10,222 nt of DNA from Candidatus Omnitrophota bacterium (GTDB lineage Bacteria > Omnitrophota > Gorgyraeia > JABMRN01): positions 1 through 10,222 of the forward strand of contig JABMRN010000311.1 of NCBI GenBank assembly GCA_013202515.1. Direction: 5' to 3'. The notes under the pieces were generated by a model. The model had not been told where the DNA came from and searched no databases. It saw nothing but the letters and a program-made list of their open reading frames with translations. This document shows, one piece after another, positions 1 to 6,785 of this stretch. Positions within the stretch are counted from its first letter, which is position 1. Every line of letters begins with the position of its first letter. The position numbers and the translations under genes are program-made.

Positions 1-855
1 ACTTTTCAGGCACACCAAGATGCACCAATGACAGATCTCGATCGAAGTCTAGCTAAGGATTTAGAAAGATTAGCTCACTACCCAGAAGTAAAGAAGCTAA
101 TGCGTCTTATCGAGGAAGAAGGAATAGCTGAAGAAGCCATGAACATGACACAATCTCAAATTCAAGAAGCTGTTCATGAACCCGTTGTTATTGAAAGCAA
201 AGATAATCTTCGTAAATTTCTTTTGGAAATAGATCAGAAAGCGGATGGGTCCATGGATTCACTTGGACGAGGCGATGTGCATCGTGTATTCTATGTCGAA
301 GTCAAAGATGAAGCAGAACCCACCTATTTTGCTAAACTCAGACTTTTCGAGCGAAGGGTAGGCAGGGAATATAAATTTGCCAATATGAGCGTTCATTTAG
401 TGAGTGATAAGGAAGAGCTTGCTAGAGAGCTTGAAAATGCCAAGGCAGATTTCGACAATCCGGACGTGGAAGTTTACGGTGTATCCTTTATTCAGAATCC
501 GGAGATGATGAAGATGATGAGGTCATTTGCAAAAAAATATGAAAAGAAAAATAAAAGAGGAATGTTGCATATAAAAACTGTTTATCCGGATAACGGACAT
601 TTTCATATGACAGGCCTTTTATCGATGGGCATGAGAATGATTGATTACTCGTTTTTAAATCCTACCGAAGAAAACAAGCAGTTTCTTATAGATTTAATTA
701 ATGGATATACCCAGTCGAGGTATATTGATGCTAAAAATTTAGAGCTTTTGTTGAAGGGAATTCTGATGTTTTATCTGCCGGAGATCAGGCCGAAGGCCGG
801 TGTTGACCTTAAAGAATTCCACAAACGTGACCGAGAACTCGCAATACGCCTGTAA
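1..855 (+). CDS. Unrecognised protein, C-terminal part (5' end outside window)
   Basis: I do not recognise this protein. The frame is open from base 1 to the TAA at 853-855. The first in-frame ATG is at 28, but no Shine-Dalgarno sequence precedes it (CACACCAAGATGCACCA). I therefore read it as the C-terminal about 284 codons of a longer gene rather than a complete 275-residue protein. The visible part is hydrophilic and rich in Lys, Glu and Met. It has no signal peptide, membrane segment or nucleotide-binding motif that I can see. An acidic helical stretch (about residues 10-60 from the ATG) is followed by what looks like a mixed alpha/beta region, a Met/Lys-rich patch (NPEMMKMMRSFAKKYEKK) and a C-terminal part with LINGYTQSRYIDAKNLELLL. 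It is separated from pgk by 140 bases and pgk has its own promoter, so it is probably not co-regulated with the glycolytic genes. The reading frame is convincing; the function is unknown. Confidence 0.75.
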   Translation, partial: TFQAHQDAPMTDLDRSLAKDLERLAHYPEVKKLMRLIEEEGIAEEAMNMTQSQIQEAVHEPVVIESKDNLRKFLLEIDQKADGSMDSLGRGDVHRVFYVEVKDEAEPTYFAKLRLFERRVGREYKFANMSVHLVSDKEELARELENAKADFDNPDVEVYGVSFIQNPEMMKMMRSFAKKYEKKNKRGMLHIKTVYPDNGHFHMTGLLSMGMRMIDYSFLNPTEENKQFLIDLINGYTQSRYIDAKNLELLLKGILMFYLPEIRPKAGVDLKEFHKRDRELAIRL

Positions 856-880
856 GCGTTTTTAAGCTATTTACCATCTT

Positions 881-918
881 ACGGTCCGGGTCCGTGGAAA
901 TCCACGGACCCGGACCGT
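881..918. repeat. Perfect 18-bp inverted repeat (36-nt hairpin, AA centre)
   Basis: ACGGTCCGGGTCCGTGGA (881-898) is followed by AA and its exact reverse complement (901-918). Allowing for a minimal loop, this gives about 17 perfect base pairs with an AAAT loop. The arms are far more GC-rich than the surroundings and contain a tandem GGTCCG hexamer (883-894). It lies 25 bases after the upstream stop codon and 13 bases before the pgk -35 box. It may end transcription of the upstream gene or stabilise its 3' end, but no T-tract follows on either strand, so it is not a canonical intrinsic terminator. A REP-like palindrome or a protein-binding site next to the promoter are alternatives. Confidence 0.85.
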
Positions 919-931
919 GTCAATTCACCCC

Positions 932-960
932 TTGACACGAATATCAAATAATGATACATT
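932..960 (+). promoter_or_regulatory. Sigma70-type promoter of the pgk cluster
   Basis: A perfect -35 hexamer TTGACA (932-937) is separated by exactly 17 bases from TACATT (955-960), which is preceded by TG plus one base (952-954), an extended -10 element. Transcription would begin near 967, giving a leader of roughly 29 bases before the pgk ATG. The match in sequence and spacing is strong; the assignment is by pattern only. Confidence 0.75.
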
Positions 961-983
961 TAGTAATATTATATCAATGACAT

Positions 984-989
984 AGGAGG
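984..989 (+). promoter_or_regulatory. Ribosome binding site of pgk
   Basis: AGGAGG, a full match to the anti-Shine-Dalgarno core, ends 6 bases before the ATG at 996. It fixes the pgk start and shows that this organism uses classical Shine-Dalgarno initiation. Confidence 0.85.
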
Positions 990-995
990 ATAAGC

Positions 996-2183
996 ATGCA
1001 CAAAAAGTCTATACGGGATCTCAATATAAGAGGAAAAAGGGTTCTCATGAGGGTGGATTTTAATGTGCCACTGGATGAGAAGCAGCGCATTACAGACGAC
1101 ACTCGCATTAAGGCGGCCCTTCCAAGCATAAAATACGCCCTTAAATACGACGCGAAGTTAATACTTATGAGTCACCTTGGGCGGCCGAAGGGAGAGGTTA
1201 AGAAAGAATTGAGTCTCGCCCCTAGCGCAGTAAGGCTTTCAAAGCTTCTCGGAAAAGAAGTAAAGATGATGAAAGACTGTATCGGCGAAGAGGTAAAAGA
1301 AGCAGTTAAAGGCATGAAAGACGGTGACGTCATACTTCTTGAGAATTTGAGATTCCATAAGGAAGAAACAAAAAATGACGAAAACTTCGCTAAAGAGCTA
1401 GCATCCTTGGGAGATGTTTTTGTAAACGATGCATTCGGTACTTGCCATAGGGCACATGCCTCGACAGTCGGTGTTACCAAATTCCTGCCAAGCGCATGCG
1501 GCTTTCTTGTTGAAAAAGAAATAGACTATTTCGATAAACTCATAAAGAATCCAGATAAACCATTTGCTTTAATTCTTGGCGGGGCAAAAGTCTCCGATAA
1601 AATCAAGGTTATCGAAAACATGCTTCATAAGATAGACTTTCTTTTGATAGGTGGTGCTATGGCATACACCTTTTTAAAATCACGAATGAAGTCAATCGGA
1701 AATTCAAAGGTAGAATTAGACAAAGTAGGGTTGGCTGATGATATCTTCAAAAAGGCCAGGGAAAATAACGTCAGTATTTTTCTACCGGAAGACAACGTAA
1801 TAGCCCAGGAAATAAGTGCAAAAACTAAAGTACAAATAGTTGGTGAGAATATCCCGGACGGTTGGATAGGCCTTGATATCGGACCTAAAACCACAAAAAA
1901 ATACTGTTCTGTCTTGAAAGACGCTAAAACTATATGCTGGAACGGCCCAGTGGGATATTTTGAGTTGAAGCCTTTTAGAAAAGGAACAACAGAGATTGCA
2001 AAGTTCATTTCAAAGCTCAAGGCAACCACTGTAATAGGCGGTGGAGACACAGCTGCAGCGATAAATGAACTAGGCTTGGGCAAGAAAATGAGCCATATCT
2101 CTACCGGTGGAGGAGCATCGCTTGAATATCTTGAGGGAATAGAACTTCCCGGAATAGTAGCTTTAAACGATAAATGGAGCTAA
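996..2183 (+). CDS. pgk: Phosphoglycerate kinase
   Basis: Pgk transfers a phosphate between 1,3-bisphosphoglycerate and ADP, making 3-phosphoglycerate and ATP in cytoplasmic glycolysis and running in reverse in gluconeogenesis. At 395 residues it has the usual bacterial length. The N-terminal substrate domain shows RVDFNVP (19-25), SHLGRPKG (59-66), ENLRFHKEE (116-124) and NDAFGTCHRAHAST (144-157). The nucleotide domain shows LGGAKVSDK (194-202), WNGPVGYFE (315-323), GGGDTAAAI (348-356) and STGGGASLEYLEG (369-381). These are the family signatures and no key motif is missing. The start is set by AGGAGG at 984-989. The stop is 2 bases before tpiA, so the two enzymes are almost certainly co-transcribed from the promoter at 932-960. 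The usual partner gap is not immediately upstream. Confidence 0.98.
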   Translation: MHKKSIRDLNIRGKRVLMRVDFNVPLDEKQRITDDTRIKAALPSIKYALKYDAKLILMSHLGRPKGEVKKELSLAPSAVRLSKLLGKEVKMMKDCIGEEVKEAVKGMKDGDVILLENLRFHKEETKNDENFAKELASLGDVFVNDAFGTCHRAHASTVGVTKFLPSACGFLVEKEIDYFDKLIKNPDKPFALILGGAKVSDKIKVIENMLHKIDFLLIGGAMAYTFLKSRMKSIGNSKVELDKVGLADDIFKKARENNVSIFLPEDNVIAQEISAKTKVQIVGENIPDGWIGLDIGPKTTKKYCSVLKDAKTICWNGPVGYFELKPFRKGTTEIAKFISKLKATTVIGGGDTAAAINELGLGKKMSHISTGGGASLEYLEGIELPGIVALNDKWS

Positions 2184-2185
2184 TA

Positions 2186-2956
2186 ATGCGAATACCTATC
2201 ATTGCAGGCAACTGGAAGATGCACAAAACAGTAGATGAATCCATTGAGCTTACAAATGCCATAAAGCGTAGCATTTATGAAATTGAGGATGTTGAAACAG
2301 TTCTTTGCCCGCCTTTTACCAGCCTAAGCGATGTAAATGAAATGATTATGGATACAAATATCAAGTTGGGCGCTCAGAATTGCTATTGGTTAAATGAGGG
2401 TGCTTACACCGGAGAGATTGCGCCTAAGATGTTAAAAAGTGTAGGATGTGCTTATGTTATTATAGGCCATTCCGAAAGACGTGCGATGTTTGGCGAAACA
2501 AACGAAACCGTTAATAAGAAGATAGTGGCTGCGCTTAAAGAAGGTTTAAAGCCCATCATGTGCGTAGGAGAAAAACTAAAAGAGCGCGAAGCAAACAAAA
2601 CATTTGATGTTATTAAAGATCACGTGGAGGGAGGCCTTAAGGGTATTGCCGGGGAAGATATGAAGAATATAGTTATTGCCTATGAGCCGGTTTGGGCAAT
2701 AGGAACAGGCAAAATTGCAACCCCGAAACAGGCAGAAGAGGTCCATAAATTCATCAGAGAGCTGATCTTAAAGATGTATGATAAATCTGTAGCAGAAGCA
2801 TTAAGAATACAGTATGGCGGAAGCGTAAAGCCCGATAATGTAGAGGGCATAATGAAAGAGGCGGATGTAGACGGTGCCCTCGTTGGAGGCGCCAGCCTTA
2901 AAGCAGATTCATTTGCGGATTTGATTAAGAAAACAAACGCTCTAGGAAAGGGATAA
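2186..2956 (+). CDS. tpiA: Triosephosphate isomerase
   Basis: TpiA interconverts dihydroxyacetone phosphate and glyceraldehyde 3-phosphate in the cytoplasm. The 256-residue TIM barrel is of normal length. The catalytic residues are all visible: Lys11 in GNWKM (8-12), His95 in IIGHSERR (92-99) and Glu167 in AYEPVWAIGTG (165-175, running into the mobile loop 6). The phosphate-binding YGGSVKP (210-216) and DGALVGGASL (229-238) are also present. I chose ATG 2186 over the in-frame ATG at 2174. It gives the normal N-terminus MRIPIIAGNWKM and has GGAG (2175-2178) 7 bases upstream. The 2174 start would lie within pgk without a ribosome site and add only four residues. It sits 2 bases after pgk and 4 bases before secG, consistent with one operon. 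Confidence 0.97.
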   Translation: MRIPIIAGNWKMHKTVDESIELTNAIKRSIYEIEDVETVLCPPFTSLSDVNEMIMDTNIKLGAQNCYWLNEGAYTGEIAPKMLKSVGCAYVIIGHSERRAMFGETNETVNKKIVAALKEGLKPIMCVGEKLKEREANKTFDVIKDHVEGGLKGIAGEDMKNIVIAYEPVWAIGTGKIATPKQAEEVHKFIRELILKMYDKSVAEALRIQYGGSVKPDNVEGIMKEADVDGALVGGASLKADSFADLIKKTNALGKG

Positions 2957-2960
2957 ATAT

Positions 2961-3353
2961 ATGTTCTACAGTTTAGTAATAGCAGTTCATGTAATTGCTT
3001 GTGTAATCTTGATTGCGGTTATATTGTTACAGGCGGGCCGGGGCGGAGGCTTAAGCGAGGCTTTCGGCGGTGGCGGCTCACCTATGCAGACTATATTTGG
3101 TACGAAGACAAACGTTTTTTTGGCGAGAGCGACAGCAACAGCCGCTATCCTCTATCTGATAACATGCCTCTTGCTGGGTGTCATGACTGCGAAAAGGGGT
3201 AAATCTCTTTTGCGTTTACAGAGAAAGGCGTTGCCTCAGTCTCAACGGTTGCCTGTGACAAAACCTCTGAAGGAAGCCAAAGAGGAAAAGACCCTTGATG
3301 AAGCAAAGAAAGGCCTTCCGGAAGCAAAACCGGAGGCTGTACCTACAAAATAA
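2961..3353 (+). CDS. secG: SecG subunit of the Sec protein translocase
   Basis: SecG is a small inner-membrane subunit that assists SecYE/SecA in protein export. The first membrane helix is at about residues 3-23, followed by the diagnostic Gly-rich cytoplasmic loop (LLQAGRGGGLSEAFGGGGS, 22-40, then FGTKT, 46-50) and a second helix at about 55-76. The core ends near residue 80. A hydrophilic tail of about 50 residues rich in Lys, Glu, Ala and Pro follows, as in many longer SecG proteins, where it is poorly conserved. AAGGGA (2948-2953) 7 bases before the ATG serves as ribosome site. Placement after tpiA is common in bacteria. The gene is the last of the pgk cluster; the terminator at 3386-3425 begins 32 bases after its stop. 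Part of the tail region is also open in the +3409 gene's frame. Confidence 0.93.
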   Translation: MFYSLVIAVHVIACVILIAVILLQAGRGGGLSEAFGGGGSPMQTIFGTKTNVFLARATATAAILYLITCLLLGVMTAKRGKSLLRLQRKALPQSQRLPVTKPLKEAKEEKTLDEAKKGLPEAKPEAVPTK

Positions 3354-3385
3354 TAAGAAGAAATTAACAATACCGCTACATAGCG

Positions 3386-3425
3386 CCCCATTAGGAATCT
3401 TATTTCTAATGGGGTTTTTTCTTTT
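3386..3425 (+). terminator. Intrinsic terminator of pgk-tpiA-secG
   Basis: CCCCATTAGGAA (3386-3397) pairs with TTTCTAATGGGG (3403-3414): twelve pairs including one G-T wobble, with a TCTTA loop. TTTTTTCTTTT (3415-3425) follows directly. This is a textbook rho-independent terminator, placed 32 bases after the secG stop. It is unusual because the first plausible ATG of the next gene (3409) lies in its 3' arm and its T-tract encodes part of that gene's signal peptide. Confidence 0.9.
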
Positions 3426-4995
3426 ATCAGCTGTATTTTTTTTGAATACTGCATTCTCGGATGAGGACCGTCCGGATTTTGGAGGTATGTTTGTTACTGC
3501 AGGAATAGGCGATGCACGTACCCTCGTTCCCATTTTGGCTTCTGATTCTGCATCCGGGGAAATCGTAGGGATGATCTTTAACGGCTTGGTAAAATACGAC
3601 AAAGATATTAAGCTAACAGGAGATTTAGCATCTTCATGGGAAATTCAAAATGACGGGCTTACCATAATTTTTCATTTAAGAAAAAACGTAAAGTGGCATG
3701 ACGGCTTGCCCTTTACTGCCGAAGATGTAAAATTCACCTATGAAAAGCTTATTGATCCAAATGTTCCCACCCCTTATAGCGGTGATTTTAAAAAGATTAA
3801 GTCCCTTGAAATCATAGATTCCCATACTGTTAAAGTAACCTACATTGAACCGTTTTCACCCGGTCTTTCAAGTTGGGGTATGGCGGTTATGCCAAAGCAT
3901 CTTTTAGCTGGTGAAAATCTCCTACTGACTAAATTTTCAAGGCATCCTATCGGAACAGGCCCTTATAATTTCAAGAGATGGAAGACGGGCCAACGCATAG
4001 ACCTTGTTTCAAACCACGAATATTTTGAACACCGTCCTTACATAGACAGATACATATACAAGATCATTCCCGATATATCGACCATGTTTCTTGAATTGCA
4101 AACCAAGACAATAGATTCGATGGGGTTGTCTCCCTTGCAGTATAAGAGGCTTACCGATACGCCGCATTTTAAAAAAAATTACAATAAATACAAATACCCC
4201 TCCTTCGGCTATACCTACATGGCTTACAATCATGAAAACGAGTTATTCAAAGATATAAGGGTAAGGCAGGCGATAAATTATGCCGTTGACAAACAAGAAA
4301 TAATAGATGGTGTGCTATTGGGTTATGGAAAAATTTGTACAGGCCCTTTTATCCCTGAGTCCTGGGCCTATAACGAAAATGTTAGGCCTTTTCCTTTTGA
4401 TACAAATAAGGCTAAGAGGCTTCTTAAAGAGGCAGGCTGGTCAGATACTGACGGTAATGGCTACATTGACAAAAAAGGCAAAGATTTTGCATTTACCATA
4501 CTTACTAATCAGGGAAACGATCTTAGAATAAAAACAGCAGAAATTATTCAAAGACGCCTTAAGGGCGTCGGTATAAAGGTAGAGATACGGGTTCTTGAAT
4601 GGGCTGTTTTTCTAAATGAATTTGTTAATAAAAAAAGATTCGAAGCTATAATTCTTGGCTGGGGCCTCTCACGAGATCCTGATTGTTACGATATATGGCA
4701 TTCTTCAAAGACAAAACCAGGTGAATTTAACTTCATAGGCTATTCAAATCCCGATTGTGACAAATTATTAGAAGAGGGAAGGCGCACTTTTGATATTGAA
4801 AAAAGAAAAGAGATTTATCATCGTATTCAGGAAATACTTTATGAGGAACAGCCGTATTTGTTTCTTTATGTACCGGACGCACTGGTTTCGATGAGTAACC
4901 GTTTTAAGGGCATAAAGCCAGAGCCCATAGGCCTTGGTTATAATTTTATTGATTGGTATGTCCCGAAGGCCGAACAAAGATATAAAAGCAAGTAA
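3409..4995 (+). CDS. ABC importer solute-binding protein, family 5 (peptide/nickel type)
   Basis: This is the periplasmic or surface binding component of a DppA/OppA/YejA-like importer. From ATG 3409 it is 528 residues, normal for the family. A hydrophobic signal segment MGFFLLSAVFFLNTAFS is followed by DEDRPDFGG; there is no lipobox Cys, so it appears to be secreted rather than a lipoprotein. Family 5 hallmarks include LASSWEIQNDGLTIIFHLRK, then VKWHDGLPFTAEDVKFTYE and DIRVRQAINYAVDK. A DTDGNGYIDKKG loop (4444-4479) resembles a Ca-binding loop. The start is uncertain. The 3409 ATG has only AGGA 12 bases upstream, lies in a terminator stem and gives a signal peptide without basic residues. 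The frame is open back to TTG 3295/ATG 3298, preceded by GAGGAAAAG (3282-3290). That start would add 37 or 38 residues with a strongly basic n-region and overlap secG by 56-59 bases. Four transporter genes follow in order. The true substrate (peptide, oligosaccharide, nickel) cannot be read from sequence. Confidence 0.92.
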   Translation: MGFFLLSAVFFLNTAFSDEDRPDFGGMFVTAGIGDARTLVPILASDSASGEIVGMIFNGLVKYDKDIKLTGDLASSWEIQNDGLTIIFHLRKNVKWHDGLPFTAEDVKFTYEKLIDPNVPTPYSGDFKKIKSLEIIDSHTVKVTYIEPFSPGLSSWGMAVMPKHLLAGENLLLTKFSRHPIGTGPYNFKRWKTGQRIDLVSNHEYFEHRPYIDRYIYKIIPDISTMFLELQTKTIDSMGLSPLQYKRLTDTPHFKKNYNKYKYPSFGYTYMAYNHENELFKDIRVRQAINYAVDKQEIIDGVLLGYGKICTGPFIPESWAYNENVRPFPFDTNKAKRLLKEAGWSDTDGNGYIDKKGKDFAFTILTNQGNDLRIKTAEIIQRRLKGVGIKVEIRVLEWAVFLNEFVNKKRFEAIILGWGLSRDPDCYDIWHSSKTKPGEFNFIGYSNPDCDKLLEEGRRTFDIEKRKEIYHRIQEILYEEQPYLFLYVPDALVSMSNRFKGIKPEPIGLGYNFIDWYVPKAEQRYKSK

Positions 4996-5004
4996 AGGAA
5001 GCGC

Positions 5005-5979
5005 ATGCTTCGCTACATCACAAAACGTATTCTCCAACTGATACCTGTTCTGATAGGCATTACGATTATTTCTTTTATCGTTATACATCTTGCCCCTGGA
5101 AAACCCACAGACATGGCCTCACAACTTAATCCAAAGGTATCTCAAGAAGCCAGGGAGCAGCTTGAAAAAATATACGGCCTTGATAAACCGATTTATATTC
5201 AATATATATCATGGATTAAAAAAGTTGCGACATTTGATTTCGGGAGATCATTTGTAGATGGAAGGCCCGCAATAAAAAAAATCCTAGAACGGATGCCCAT
5301 AACGGTTTTAATAAATGTTTTAAGCATAATACTTATCTTTTTTGTGGCTATACCCCTGGGTATAAAAAGCGCAGTAAGGCGCGGTTCTGTGTTTGATAAG
5401 ACTTCTACGGTGTTTGTATTTATTATGTTTGCCGCCCCAGGGTTTTGGTTAGCACTTCTTCTAATGTCTTTCTTTGGTGTTAAGCTGGGTTGGGTGCCGG
5501 TTTCCGGGATTGCCTCTTTGGATTTTGAAAACTTCAGCATCCTTGGAAAAATTCTAAATGTCGGACACCATCTTATTCTGCCTGTTCTTGTGGCAAGCCT
5601 TGGGAGTCTTGCGGGTATTTCAAGATACATGAGACAGAGCATGCTTAATGTGATTCATCAGGATTATATAAGAACAGCTTGGGCAAAGGGTCTCGGTGAA
5701 AAAGATATTTTGTATAAACATGCTTTAAAGAATGCCCTTCTTCCCATTATAACGATTATAGGTCTTTCTATTCCGGGGCTTTTAAGCGGAAGCGTTATTT
5801 TTGAAACTGTTTTTAACATACCTGGCATGGGCAGGCTCATGGTTGAGGCGGTATTTTCAAGGGACTATAACGTGGTGATGTGCGGTTTGGTGATAAGCGC
5901 ACTACTTACGTTATTGGGTAACTTGATAGCAGACGTGGCATATTCATATGCAGATCCAAGGATTAGGTACGGACGATGA
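5005..5979 (+). CDS. ABC importer permease, DppB/OppB type
   Basis: First of two inner-membrane permease subunits forming the translocation path. The 324 residues match the family length. The N-terminus MLRYITKRILQLIPVLIGITI leads into the first helix (about 10-30). An external loop with QLNPKVSQEAREQLEKIYGLDKP and DFGRSF (78-83) follows, typical of DppB. Further helices lie at about 98-120, 134-157, 187-205, 243-266 and 287-312. The cytoplasmic EAA coupling loop is visible at about 221-248 (YIRTAWAKGLGEKD followed by ALKNALLP), which docks on the ATPase. The C-terminus has the usual ADPRIRYG. Its ATG is 9 bases after the binding-protein stop with AAGGAAG (4995-5001) as ribosome site. The stop overlaps the next start (ATGA), so the two permeases are translationally coupled. 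Confidence 0.95.
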   Translation: MLRYITKRILQLIPVLIGITIISFIVIHLAPGKPTDMASQLNPKVSQEAREQLEKIYGLDKPIYIQYISWIKKVATFDFGRSFVDGRPAIKKILERMPITVLINVLSIILIFFVAIPLGIKSAVRRGSVFDKTSTVFVFIMFAAPGFWLALLLMSFFGVKLGWVPVSGIASLDFENFSILGKILNVGHHLILPVLVASLGSLAGISRYMRQSMLNVIHQDYIRTAWAKGLGEKDILYKHALKNALLPIITIIGLSIPGLLSGSVIFETVFNIPGMGRLMVEAVFSRDYNVVMCGLVISALLTLLGNLIADVAYSYADPRIRYGR

Positions 5980-6782
5980 ATAGACTGACATTGTTTGGGG
6001 CAGGGATAATATTAATTTTGGCATTAGTGGCAATTTTTGCACCGTTTGTAGCACCATACGATCCAGGGGCAATTGATGTTGAGGATGCGCTTCTTCGGCC
6101 TCAAGCAAGCCACCTTTTCGGTACAGATTTACTTGGCAGGGATATCTTTTCGAGGATGGTGTATGCTTCTAGAATTGCCCTTTCAATTGGAATTATAGCG
6201 GTCGGCATTGCCACTTTGCTAGGGATCATGCTTGGTTCGATTGCAGGCTATTTTGGAGGTAAGATTGATTCAGTAATAATGAGATTTACGGATATCATGC
6301 TTTGTTTTCCGAGTTTCTTTCTTATGTTATCGGTGGTAGCTATTGTGGGGCCAAGTATTTTTAATATTATGATTATAATTGGTCTGACGTCCTGGATGGG
6401 TGTTGCACGTCTTTTAAGGGCCGAGGTATTATCGCTTAAGACAAGGGAATTTGTTCTTGCCTCCCGTGCTTTAGGGGCAGGAGATTTTTATATAATAGTA
6501 CGCCATCTGATCCCAAATGGCATAGGGCCTGTATTGGTAAGTTTTGTTTTTGGTATAGCGGGCGCAATTCTTACTGAGGCCGGTTTAAGTTTTCTTGGAC
6601 TTGGTGTTCAGCCACCACACCCCAGCTGGGGAAATATCCTTATGGAAGGCAAGGCAGTAATGGGAGTAGGATGGTGGGTTATTGTTTTTCCCGGAATTGC
6701 AATTTTAGTTACGGTTCTTGCATTTAATTTGTTAGGAGAGGGTGTTAGAGATGCGCTCAATCCGCGGCTTAGGAGGCGATAG
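5976..6782 (+). CDS. ABC importer permease, DppC/OppC type
   Basis: Second permease subunit, partner of the preceding gene. At 268 residues it is slightly short for DppC because the usual cytoplasmic N-terminal extension is nearly absent: the first helix starts at residue 5. Family motifs are in order: FAPFVAPYDP (21-30), HLFGTDLLGRDIFSR (46-60), the EAA loop at about 159-184 (FVLASRALGAGD, then LIPNGIGP), SFLGLGVQPPHPSWG (205-219) and NLLGEGVRDALNPR (251-264). Six membrane helices are likely. The ATG at 5976 overlaps the upstream TGA by 4 bases; with only a weak TAGG upstream, initiation probably depends on coupling to the preceding gene. The ATPase gene follows after 3 bases. Confidence 0.95.
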   Translation: MNRLTLFGAGIILILALVAIFAPFVAPYDPGAIDVEDALLRPQASHLFGTDLLGRDIFSRMVYASRIALSIGIIAVGIATLLGIMLGSIAGYFGGKIDSVIMRFTDIMLCFPSFFLMLSVVAIVGPSIFNIMIIIGLTSWMGVARLLRAEVLSLKTREFVLASRALGAGDFYIIVRHLIPNGIGPVLVSFVFGIAGAILTEAGLSFLGLGVQPPHPSWGNILMEGKAVMGVGWWVIVFPGIAILVTVLAFNLLGEGVRDALNPRLRRR

Positions 6783-6785
6783 ATT

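Noticed and set aside
1625..2083. 152-codon open frame on the minus strand.
   Set aside because: It lies wholly antisense to the conserved 3' half of pgk, has no ribosome site I can see, and its sequence is low-complexity Ser/Phe/Ile typical of an antisense shadow. The other minus-strand frames (for example 5199-5642 and 6608-7060) are rejected on the same grounds.
2174..2185. Earlier in-frame ATG for tpiA (2174).
   Set aside because: It lies within the last codons of pgk without a ribosome site, whereas ATG 2186 has GGAG at ideal spacing and gives the usual TIM N-terminus.
3204..3291. A second open frame through the secG tail (reading SFAFTEKGVASVSTV...), suggesting a possible frameshift in secG.
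   Set aside because: The conserved SecG core ends before this point and tails are not conserved, so neither frame can be preferred by motif. The annotated frame gives a normal Lys/Glu/Pro-rich tail and ends neatly before the terminator.
4553..4569. Small hairpin GACGCC-TTAAG-GGCGTC.
   Set aside because: It lies within the binding-protein coding sequence, has only 6 pairs and no T-tract; likely chance.
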